Shown: piece by piece, positions 1 to 4,706 of the stretch
Position numbering within the stretch: position 1 is the first letter of the stretch
Layout of the letters: the number at the start of each line of letters is the position of its first letter
From: Anaerolineales bacterium
Lineage (GTDB): Bacteria > Chloroflexota > Anaerolineae > Anaerolineales > JABWBV01
DNA: 7,717 nt
NCBI GenBank assembly: GCA_027019845.1
Contig: JALUWE010000445.1
Span: 1 to 7,717 of the forward strand
Direction of reading: 5' to 3'
Notes under the pieces: model-generated
The model's input: the letters and a program-made list of their open reading frames with translations, nothing else
What the model was told of the DNA's origin: nothing
Database searches by the model: none
Made by a program: the position numbers and the translations under genes

Positions 1-24
1 TCAGTGTGCCGGCTTACGACCTGT

Positions 25-45
25 GACGTGCGACGTGCGACGTGC
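25..45. repeat. Three tandem copies of a 7-bp unit (GACGTGC)
   Basis: Three exact head-to-tail copies of GACGTGC occupy 25–31, 32–38 and 39–45. They lie in the non-coding stretch past the rplY terminator. A second heptamer array with a GAC-leading unit lies at 3747–3767. The function is unknown; the array could be a slippage-generated microsatellite. Confidence 0.85.
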
Positions 46-50
46 GGGGT

Positions 51-86
51 TCAGCGCTCTCAGCACCCTCAACGCCCTCAGCGTTC
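51..86. repeat. Four degenerate tandem 9-bp units (consensus TCAGCGCCC)
   Basis: The stretch divides into TCAGCGCTC, TCAGCACCC, TCAACGCCC and TCAGCGTTC with no gaps. Each copy differs from the consensus at one or two positions. It directly follows the heptamer array at 25–45, so two unrelated short tandem repeats are stacked in one intergenic space. No coding potential is credible here. Confidence 0.65.
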
Positions 87-101
87 CAATGGGACACGGA
101 T

Positions 102-131
102 GGGCAGGGTTGTTGGGATTTGGGTGGGGGG
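102..131 (+). other. G-rich tract with a G-quadruplex-type pattern
   Basis: Four or more runs of at least three G (102–104, 107–109, 115–117, 122–124, 126–131) are separated by loops of 1 to 5 nt, which meets the usual G3N1-7 pattern. The G-rich strand is the template strand for transcripts leaving rplY. The rplY terminator lies just before it, so any effect on transcription would be a back-up at most. Confidence 0.45.
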
Positions 132-136
132 CGCGT

Positions 137-163
137 AAAAACCCCGGCTTGGTACCGGGGTTT
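137..163 (-). terminator. Intrinsic terminator of rplY
   Basis: A 9-bp perfect stem pairs 139–147 (AAACCCCGG) with 155–163 (CCGGGGTTT) around a 7-nt loop. On the minus strand it is followed by a run of T at 141–137. It starts about 30 nt past the rplY stop codon, the expected place for Rho-independent termination. Confidence 0.85.
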
Positions 164-192
164 CGAAGAAGCATACAATGTCTGGCAGGGGG

Positions 193-849
193 TTATTCTT
201 CCTCTTCCTCCTCCTCTTTTTTGCCTTTCTGAATGATTTCAGGCTCGGCCTCCAGATCGGTCACATCAACGTCTTCTCCCTTCTCTTCCTCAGCACGGGA
301 GAGTGAGATAGCCACTACGATAACGTCATCTGGATCATTGAGGATGGTGACTTTATCTCCCAGATCGATGTCCCGCACGTAGATACTGTCGCCCAGGTCG
401 GTCAATGCTGACACGTCCAACTCAATGGTGTCCGGGAGTTCCTGGGGCAGGGCTTCCACCGTCAGGGTTTCCGTTTCCGAGATCAGCATCGAGTCGTAGT
501 TTTTGATAACGGGCGCTTCACCCACCAGGCGGATGGAGACCTCGGTAGTCAACTTCTCTTTCATAGAAACAGATTGAAAATCCACGTGCAAAATCGTGCC
601 GAGCAACACGTCATACTGTTTGTCCCGCACGATGGTGGTGTATTTGGAGCCATCAACGTCGAGAGTCACCAGCGCGGTGGAAGACAGATGGCGCAAAATA
701 CGGTTTGCGTCCCGGTAATCCAGCGACACCGGCAGAGGGTCCATATCGCGTCCATACACCACTGCGGGCATGATGCCCTGTCTGCGCAATGCTTTGACTT
801 TCTTGCCGGTGATCTCCCGTTTAGAAGCCTTCAAAAAATATTCTGCCAT
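193..849 (-). CDS. rplY: Ribosomal protein bL25, long CTC/TL5 type
   Basis: This is bL25, the large-subunit protein that binds 5S rRNA. At 218 residues it is the two-domain form (Bacillus Ctc, Thermus TL5), not the ~94-residue E. coli form. The N-terminal 5S-binding domain spans about residues 1–93, with LRRQGIMPAVVYGR (21–34) and ILHVDFQSV (86–94). The C-terminal beta domain spans about 98–184, with RLVGEAP (107–113), EALPQELPDTIELDVSAL (132–149) and GDSIYVRDI (153–161). An acidic tail follows and ends in seven glutamates. The ATG at 849 has AGGAAGGA 4 nt upstream. The gene appears monocistronic, with a terminator on each side. Family identity is near certain. A stress role like that of Bacillus Ctc is known for the family but not shown here. 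Confidence 0.97.
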   Translation of the reverse strand: MAEYFLKASKREITGKKVKALRRQGIMPAVVYGRDMDPLPVSLDYRDANRILRHLSSTALVTLDVDGSKYTTIVRDKQYDVLLGTILHVDFQSVSMKEKLTTEVSIRLVGEAPVIKNYDSMLISETETLTVEALPQELPDTIELDVSALTDLGDSIYVRDIDLGDKVTILNDPDDVIVVAISLSRAEEEKGEDVDVTDLEAEPEIIQKGKKEEEEEEE

Positions 850-894
850 TGGTTCCTTCCTCGAGCGCCTCTCACCAATCCGGTCTTCGGATTG
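848..894 (-). promoter_or_regulatory. rplY leader with two competing helices and the Shine–Dalgarno
   Basis: On the minus strand CAATCCG (894–888) pairs perfectly with CGGATTG (882–876) around a 5-nt loop. The ATTGGT at 879–874 is instead an exact complement of ACCAAT at 853–848, which includes the first two bases of the start codon. The two helices share four bases, so only one can form at a time. The second would place the Shine–Dalgarno AGGAAGGA (861–854) in its 20-nt loop. The pairings are visible in the sequence. Regulation of translation is inference. An AT-rich stretch at about 905–931 may hold the promoter, but I see no convincing -35/-10 pair. Confidence 0.45.
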
Positions 895-931
895 ATTACC
901 TTCGCTCTTTTAGAAATAATTTTGTAAACAG

Positions 932-958
932 AAAAAACCGCCCCCCATAAAGGGAGAC
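932..958 (-). terminator. Probable intrinsic terminator of the TPR–WD40 gene
   Basis: On the minus strand GTCTCCC (958–952) pairs with GGGGGGC (946–940) around a 5-nt loop, a 7-bp stem with two G·U pairs. After two more G it runs into six T (937–932). It lies about 70 nt past the WD40 stop codon and upstream of rplY, separating the two units. The stem is less perfect than the other two terminators in the window. Confidence 0.6.
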
Positions 959-1027
959 GTCCAGGTTTGCGGCGGGGGAATTTTAGCGGATGAGGCCTAT
1001 TTCGTCAATGTATGCGAAGAACAGAGG

Positions 1028-2752
1028 TCACTTTCCTACCACCCCCCACAAGCGGATGACCTCATCTCTGGCGGTGGAGGCCAGTAAAGTGCCATCGGGA
1101 GAAAAGGCCAACGAAACGATTTTTCCGGTGTGGCCTTCCAGGGTGGTCAAATGAGTGGCGTCCGTGGTAGTCCACAGGCTGATTGTCCCCTCGGGTTCTC
1201 CCACTGCGAGAATTTCCGTGACGGTTGAAACCGCGATACTGGTTATAGCGCTGTGTACTTGAAATTTACGCAAAAAATCCCAACCTGTGGTGGCTCGCCA
1301 TTGGTAGATAAAACCGTCTTCCGTACTACAGATAAGAATGTTGCCCCGAGGGGAGAATACCACATTCGTCACCGCGTTCCATTCCCCCTCTAAGGTGCGG
1401 ATCAGCCGCCCGGTAGAGGCCAGCCAAACCCGGATCGCCCCCTCCGCCCCGGCAGAGGCGATCAACGCCCCCTTCGGGGAAAAGGTGATCTGCCGGATCG
1501 GGGTGGTGTGGCCTTCGAGTGTGCTCTTCAGGGTGTAATCCGAAACATGCCAGATGCGCAAGGTTCCGCTCTGCGACCCGGAAACCAACGTCTTGCCGTC
1601 GGGAGAGAAGGCCAGCGCACGAACACCGCTGGCGTGGGCTTCGAATTGGTGCAGTCTGGCGCGATCGCTGCGCCGCCAGACTTTAAGCGTTCGATCTTGC
1701 CCCCCGGAGACGATGGTCTCGCCATGGGGGGAAAAGGCCACCGCGCGTGCAGGCCCCCAATGCGCTCTCCACTGCGCGCGTTGTTTTCCCTCCGCCACGG
1801 ACCACAATCTCAAATCACCATTGTCCAATGCAGCAGCAAGCAGTTGTCCGCGTGGAGAAAAGGCAATCTGCTCCGTTTTTCCAACAAATTCAGTGCTCTT
1901 AAACACCTGCACCCCATCGGGCAAGCGGCTTAATTGAACCGAGCCGTCTTCCGCGCTGGAGGCCAGCAGATCGCCTGCGGAGGAGAAGCTCAGACTGTGA
2001 AGCGCGCCGGTATGGTTCTTGAAGGTGTGTTCGAGCTTTTTCTCGAAAGGTCGCCACAACCTGACTTCTCCATCCTGCGCTCCTACAGCCAGATATTTCC
2101 CATCGGGAGAGAATTTCAGATCGCGGACGGCATGCACATTTTTGGGGATGTCGTGCTGCCAAATGCCACTCACTGTGTTCCATATTTTGATCTCGCCGTT
2201 CTCCGCGCCCGAAGCCAAGAATTTCCCATCGGGGGAGAAAGACACCTGGCTGACCGCTGCGTTATGGCCGGAGAGCGCGTGGGTCAGCAAACCTTTGGGG
2301 ATGCGGCGTATCCGCACCAGGTGATCGGTGCCAACGACCGCCAGGAGGCGGCCATCGGAGGAAATCGCGAGGTTCTTGACGGAGTCCAATCGCCCTTCCA
2401 ACATCTGGAGAGTTTTTCCACTTGCTGTTTGCCAAAAACGGACAAAACCATCTTCAGCACCTGAAGCGAACCAGGAGCCATCTGGCGAAAACACGAGCTT
2501 ATTGATTTGTTTGGTGTGTCCGCGCAATTTTCGGGCTGGCGTGCCGTCATACATTTTCCACAGCCAGATGGTGCCGTCTCTAAAACCGGTTGCCAGCAGC
2601 GCGCTGTCCGGTGAAACTGCGAAACTGATCACCCAGGCATCCGTATCGATCAGCCGTACCATCTCCAGTGTTTGGGCATTGAGGAGATAAACGCCAATCG
2701 AAGAAGAGACGAGCAGATAGCGTCCATCGGGGGAGAAGCTGGCGGCGCCTAC
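1028..2752 (-). repeat. Fourteen in-frame WD40 repeat units of about 126 bp
   Basis: The second half of the TPR–WD40 gene is a run of near-constant 126-bp units. At the DNA level the turn motif FSPDG recurs as variants of TTTTCTCCCGATGG. The Trp of the WD position is missing in units 1 (LLN), 4 (RIR) and 7 (LSR) and present in the others. The terminal unit lacks its fourth strand. The stretch RVVRLARLGNGK just before unit 1 looks like that missing strand, as expected for ring closure in propellers. Confidence 0.85.
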
Positions 2753-3676
2753 CTTCCCGTTTCCCAGGCGGGCCAGGCGCACCACGCGGCGGGCGTTTTG
2801 CTCTCCCATCACGCCCGGGGCCAGCTTGATCGGGGAAATGGTTGGCAGTTGGGGAATGAATCGGGACGAACTGGCTTTGATGGATTGATCGAGCAGTTCC
2901 GAAGCCCATTGGTCATTTCTGCGATACTCTGGCCGCAGGTTGATCAATTGTAGAAAGCACTTCTTGGCCTGCTGCCACTCCTGCCGGGTAAATGCCCCCA
3001 TGCCTCGGTCGAATAGCTGGGCTAATCTGGCCTCTTCACGACAACGCTCGAGAGCCTCTTTCCATGATCTTTTGATCTCTTTTTTGGTTGCCCGCTGGAG
3101 CAGTTGTTCGTACAATTCGGCAGCCTGCTCCCACTTTTCTTCCAGTTCCAGAGAGCGGGCGCGCGTCTCCAGATCCGCCTCATGCTGCCAGCGATACAGG
3201 GTTTCGATGTGTTCGGCCCGGGAGCTATCTCCCGCCTGGCGATAAGCAAAGGCCGCGCCCTCCAGATCATCTTTCAAAAGCGCCGCATCCCCCTGGCGCA
3301 TCCAGATCGATATTTGCAACTGGTAGGCCTCCCCGTTGCTGGGGGATAATTCCAGTATCCGCTCACATATTTCGAGCGCCTTTTTTTCTTCCCGGCCCTT
3401 GACAAGGGCACGCGCTTTGGCTAACAGCGCCTGGATTAACGCGCTGCGGCATTTTCTGGCGTCCACCGCGTAGGCAGCCTCGATGTGCTCCAGTCCTTCG
3501 TCAAGCTGGCCCAACTGGACGAGCGTTTCCCCCAGCTTCAAGCGTGTCTCCAGATTATCCGGTTTGAGACGCAGGGAAGCGCGAAAATAATGCGCAGCCT
3601 CCTCCCATTGATGCTGCGCGTAAAACCCTTGAGCGACAGAAAACAGATCGATTGCTTGGGAATCTTCCAGAGTCAC
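1028..3676 (-). CDS. TPR–WD40 repeat protein with a predicted double seven-bladed propeller
   Basis: The protein is 882 residues from a GTG at 3676 and is probably a cytoplasmic scaffold; no enzyme domain, signal peptide or clear membrane segment is seen. Residues 8–41 and 42–75 form two TPRs, and further TPR-like helical pairs continue to about 265. A proline-rich linker follows. From residue 309 there are 14 WD repeats: 40 residues for the first, 42 for each of the next twelve, and a last one ending after its third strand. Most carry FSPDG-like turns and a LW/IW/VW near the end of strand c. The GTG was chosen because the TPR starts right there and a promoter -10 box lies 7 nt upstream. An ATG at 3730 has no ribosome binding site, and starts further upstream would translate intergenic repeats. 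The binding partner cannot be told from the sequence. Confidence 0.9.
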   Translation of the reverse strand: MTLEDSQAIDLFSVAQGFYAQHQWEEAAHYFRASLRLKPDNLETRLKLGETLVQLGQLDEGLEHIEAAYAVDARKCRSALIQALLAKARALVKGREEKKALEICERILELSPSNGEAYQLQISIWMRQGDAALLKDDLEGAAFAYRQAGDSSRAEHIETLYRWQHEADLETRARSLELEEKWEQAAELYEQLLQRATKKEIKRSWKEALERCREEARLAQLFDRGMGAFTRQEWQQAKKCFLQLINLRPEYRRNDQWASELLDQSIKASSSRFIPQLPTISPIKLAPGVMGEQNARRVVRLARLGNGKVGAASFSPDGRYLLVSSSIGVYLLNAQTLEMVRLIDTDAWVISFAVSPDSALLATGFRDGTIWLWKMYDGTPARKLRGHTKQINKLVFSPDGSWFASGAEDGFVRFWQTASGKTLQMLEGRLDSVKNLAISSDGRLLAVVGTDHLVRIRRIPKGLLTHALSGHNAAVSQVSFSPDGKFLASGAENGEIKIWNTVSGIWQHDIPKNVHAVRDLKFSPDGKYLAVGAQDGEVRLWRPFEKKLEHTFKNHTGALHSLSFSSAGDLLASSAEDGSVQLSRLPDGVQVFKSTEFVGKTEQIAFSPRGQLLAAALDNGDLRLWSVAEGKQRAQWRAHWGPARAVAFSPHGETIVSGGQDRTLKVWRRSDRARLHQFEAHASGVRALAFSPDGKTLVSGSQSGTLRIWHVSDYTLKSTLEGHTTPIRQITFSPKGALIASAGAEGAIRVWLASTGRLIRTLEGEWNAVTNVVFSPRGNILICSTEDGFIYQWRATTGWDFLRKFQVHSAITSIAVSTVTEILAVGEPEGTISLWTTTDATHLTTLEGHTGKIVSLAFSPDGTLLASTARDEVIRLWGVVGK

Positions 3677-3683
3677 GAGAAAA

Positions 3684-3712
3684 ATTATAGGATAGAACCC
3701 CTCCGCAAACAA
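3684..3712 (-). promoter_or_regulatory. Sigma-70-type promoter of the TPR–WD40 gene, probably leaderless
   Basis: On the minus strand TTGTTT (3712–3707) and a perfect TATAAT (3689–3684) are separated by 17 nt. The first base of the GTG start codon (3676) is the eighth base after the -10 box, where transcription normally starts. There is no Shine–Dalgarno before this GTG. The simplest reading is a leaderless mRNA that begins with its own start codon. The promoter elements are seen; the start site is inferred. Confidence 0.7.
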
Positions 3713-3722
3713 GACATGCGGA
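3702..3722. promoter_or_regulatory. Inverted repeat around the -35 box (candidate operator)
   Basis: TCCGCA (3702–3707) and TGCGGA (3717–3722) are perfect inverted copies separated by 9 nt, so their centres are 15 bp apart. The gap plus one arm base holds the whole -35 hexamer. A dimeric regulator bound here would compete with RNA polymerase. Six-base arms do occur by chance, so this is only a candidate. Confidence 0.35.
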
Positions 3723-3746
3723 AGTACCATCCGCGTTGCACAAGAT

Positions 3747-3767
3747 GACCGGGGACGGGGGACGGTT
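3747..3767. repeat. Three tandem GAC-leading heptamers
   Basis: GACCGGG, GACGGGG and GACGGTT sit head to tail at 3747–3753, 3754–3760 and 3761–3767. The 7-bp period and leading GAC match the array at 25–45, although the rest of the unit differs. The array is upstream of the TPR–WD40 promoter. Confidence 0.55.
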
Positions 3768-3789
3768 GTTCGACGCGTGGTTATTGGTG

Positions 3790-3817
3790 GTCGGGGCGAC
3801 CGGCCGGTCGCCCCGAC
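3790..3817. repeat. 28-bp perfect palindrome, REP-like
   Basis: The half-site GTCGGGGCGACCGG (3790–3803) is followed with no spacer by its exact reverse complement (3804–3817). It lies in intergenic DNA about 80 nt upstream of the TPR–WD40 promoter. From memory, similar GGGGCGACC…GGTCGCCCC elements recur between genes in Chloroflexota and other bacteria. I could not check copy number. It could serve as a bidirectional transcription barrier, a cruciform, or a protein-binding site. Confidence 0.85.
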
Positions 3818-3834
3818 GGTCGCTGCGCTTCCAG

Positions 3835-3863
3835 ATTCTTCGGACACTACGTGCCCTCAGAAT
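3835..3863. repeat. Imperfect stem-loop of the ATTCT…AGAATGACA type
   Basis: ATTCT (3835–3839) pairs with AGAAT (3859–3863). Inside, GG-A-CAC (3842–3847) pairs with GTGCC (3851–3855), with one bulged A and a TAC loop. The element is followed by GACA, giving the signature AATGACA. It resembles a widespread intergenic repeat type in which ATTCTTCG and CTCAGAATGAC flank a variable core. Family membership is from memory, not a search. Confidence 0.55.
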
Positions 3864-3998
3864 GACAAAAGGGGCGTGTGGCATTCCGGCAGAGCTTACG
3901 CAGGTGCTCATAGTGACGAGTGTCAACAAAACCCGCTCCGCCATCACTTATTCAGTGACCACTACCCACAATTGCCATGCAACGCCACGGCGAGAATG
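3864..3998. other. Intergenic stretch with no recognisable feature
   Basis: This part of the gap between the phosphoesterase and the TPR–WD40 gene shows no credible open reading frame with a ribosome binding site, no tRNA or rRNA-like sequence, and no strong hairpin. It separates two pairs of palindromic elements. Confidence 0.6.
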
Positions 3999-4037
3999 CA
4001 CTCGCCCTGAGCCATGTGCTGAGCCGCAGGCGAAGTG
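3999..4037. repeat. Imperfect stem-loop with direct CTGAGCC copies in the loop
   Basis: CACTCGCC (3999–4006) pairs with GGCGAAGTG (4029–4037) with a single bulged A. The loop contains two direct copies of CTGAGCC, at 4007–4013 and 4019–4025. It is one of four palindromic elements in this gap. Confidence 0.55.
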
Positions 4038-4049
4038 ACTATCGAAGAG

Positions 4050-4129
4050 AAGCCATCCCCCCTCTGCCATGCAGAGGATTGCTTCGCCGCTTGATGGCGG
4101 TTCGCAATGACAGTTCCAAAGGGGGGCTT
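4050..4129. repeat. Composite 80-nt hairpin element ending in AATGACA-type repeat
   Basis: Outer arms AAG…CCCCCC (4050–4052, 4057–4062) match GGGGGG–CTT (4121–4129). Inside are a perfect small hairpin CCTCTGC–CAT–GCAGAGG (4061–4077) and an ATTGC…GCAAT stem (4078–4082 with 4104–4108) holding CCGC/GCGG (4087–4090 with 4097–4100). The first two C of the small hairpin are also the last two of the outer C run, so those pairs compete. The inner repeat ends in AATGACA, as does the element at 3835–3863. It lies just past the phosphoesterase stop codon and may act as its transcription end, though no good T tract follows. Confidence 0.55.
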
Positions 4130-4143
4130 TTATCCGCAGCAGG

Positions 4144-4635
4144 TTATGCTAGCTCTACCCAACGGGCCTGGCGGGTACGCGTGTCGAACCAGGCGAACGT
4201 GCTGCGTCCGTGCAACCCCATCACGTCCCCGGGATTGAGGAGCAGGGTATCCCCAACCATCTCTTTATGCGCAGTGTGATCATGCCCATAACACACCAGG
4301 TCGTACTGGCCTGACATCGCTACCGGTCGGGCAATTTCCGGGTAATGGTTGATAGCAACAGACAGGCCATCCAATTCCAGCGCTGCAAATTGGCCGTGGA
4401 TGTGAACATTACCGGCTTCCAATGCTTTCAAGGTCAGCAGCCGCTGGTCTCCATCGTTGTTGCCCCAGACGACATGCACCGGCTTTCCCGCTGCACCCTG
4501 TGCCAGGCGCACGACGACAAAAGGCGAGCACAGATCGCCACAGTGCAGAATCACATCCGCATGGCGAAGATGGGGGTTGAGGGCATCCAGTTTCCAGATA
4601 TTATCGTGTGTGTCGCTGAGTATTGCTATCTGCAT
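4144..4635 (-). CDS. YfcE/MJ0936-family metallophosphoesterase
   Basis: This 163-residue protein is a single-domain calcineurin-like phosphoesterase, likely a cytosolic Mn2+-dependent phosphodiesterase; the natural substrate is not known for most of the family. From the chosen ATG the metal-binding motifs are complete: D8-x-H10 (SDTHDN), GD34 (HCGDLCS), GNND (58–61), H97 (NHYP), and GHDH (117–120), followed by the usual LLNPG (132–136). The length is normal for the family. The ATG at 4635 is preferred over the in-frame GTG three bases earlier because AGGAGG at 4640–4645 lies 4 nt from the ATG but only 1 nt from the GTG. The upstream tadG terminator ends about 20 nt before the gene. Confidence 0.93.
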   Translation of the reverse strand: MQIAILSDTHDNIWKLDALNPHLRHADVILHCGDLCSPFVVVRLAQGAAGKPVHVVWGNNDGDQRLLTLKALEAGNVHIHGQFAALELDGLSVAINHYPEIARPVAMSGQYDLVCYGHDHTAHKEMVGDTLLLNPGDVMGLHGRSTFAWFDTRTRQARWVELA

Positions 4636-4639
4636 CACG

Positions 4640-4645
4640 CCTCCT
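4640..4645 (-). promoter_or_regulatory. Ribosome binding site of the phosphoesterase, decides ATG over GTG
   Basis: A perfect AGGAGG (extended AAAGGAGG) lies 4 nt before the ATG at 4635 and 1 nt before the GTG at 4638. The ATG is therefore the likelier start. The site begins 12 nt past the terminator stem, so the terminator hairpin does not cover it. Confidence 0.8.
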
Positions 4646-4657
4646 TTCTGCTAACAG

Positions 4658-4683
4658 AAAAGCCTGACCGCAGCCAGGCTTTT
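4658..4683 (-). terminator. Intrinsic terminator between tadG-like gene and phosphoesterase
   Basis: A 9-bp perfect stem pairs AAAAGCCTG (4658–4666) with CAGGCTTTT (4675–4683) around an 8-nt loop. On the minus strand the stem ends in TTTT and continues CTGTT. It lies 23 nt past the tadG-like stop codon, ending the pilus operon or thinning transcription into the phosphoesterase. Confidence 0.8.
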
Positions 4684-4706
4684 GCGAAACGAGCGATCGT
4701 TTTCGT

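Noticed and set aside
216..222. AAAAAAG at the end of rplY as a -1 frameshift site
   Set aside because: The codon boundaries fall as AAA-AAA-GAG, so the heptamer is not in the A-AAA-AAG register, and no conserved downstream frame is evident.
23..236. Small plus-strand frames ending in serine- or proline-rich tails
   Set aside because: They cover tandem repeats, the rplY terminator and the complement of the poly-Glu codons; no ribosome binding site.
574..927. A 117-codon plus-strand frame opposite the start of rplY
   Set aside because: It is antisense to a certain ribosomal protein gene and its leader and matches no family I recognise.
3677..3847. N-terminal extension of the TPR–WD40 protein from a GTG at 3847 or an ATG at 3730
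   Set aside because: The extension translates the 28-bp palindrome and the heptamer array, has no Shine–Dalgarno, and would contain the promoter within the coding region.
3790..4129. CRISPR array
   Set aside because: The palindromic elements differ from each other in sequence and spacing; there is no regular repeat-spacer pattern and no cas gene.
3736..4279. Several 77–100 codon plus-strand frames in the gap upstream of the TPR–WD40 gene
   Set aside because: They run through palindromic repeats, overlap each other, lack ribosome binding sites and resemble no protein family.
4636..4638. GTG at 4638 as the phosphoesterase start
   Set aside because: The AGGAGG is only 1 nt away from it, too close; the ATG three bases later has 4 nt spacing and gives the usual N terminus.
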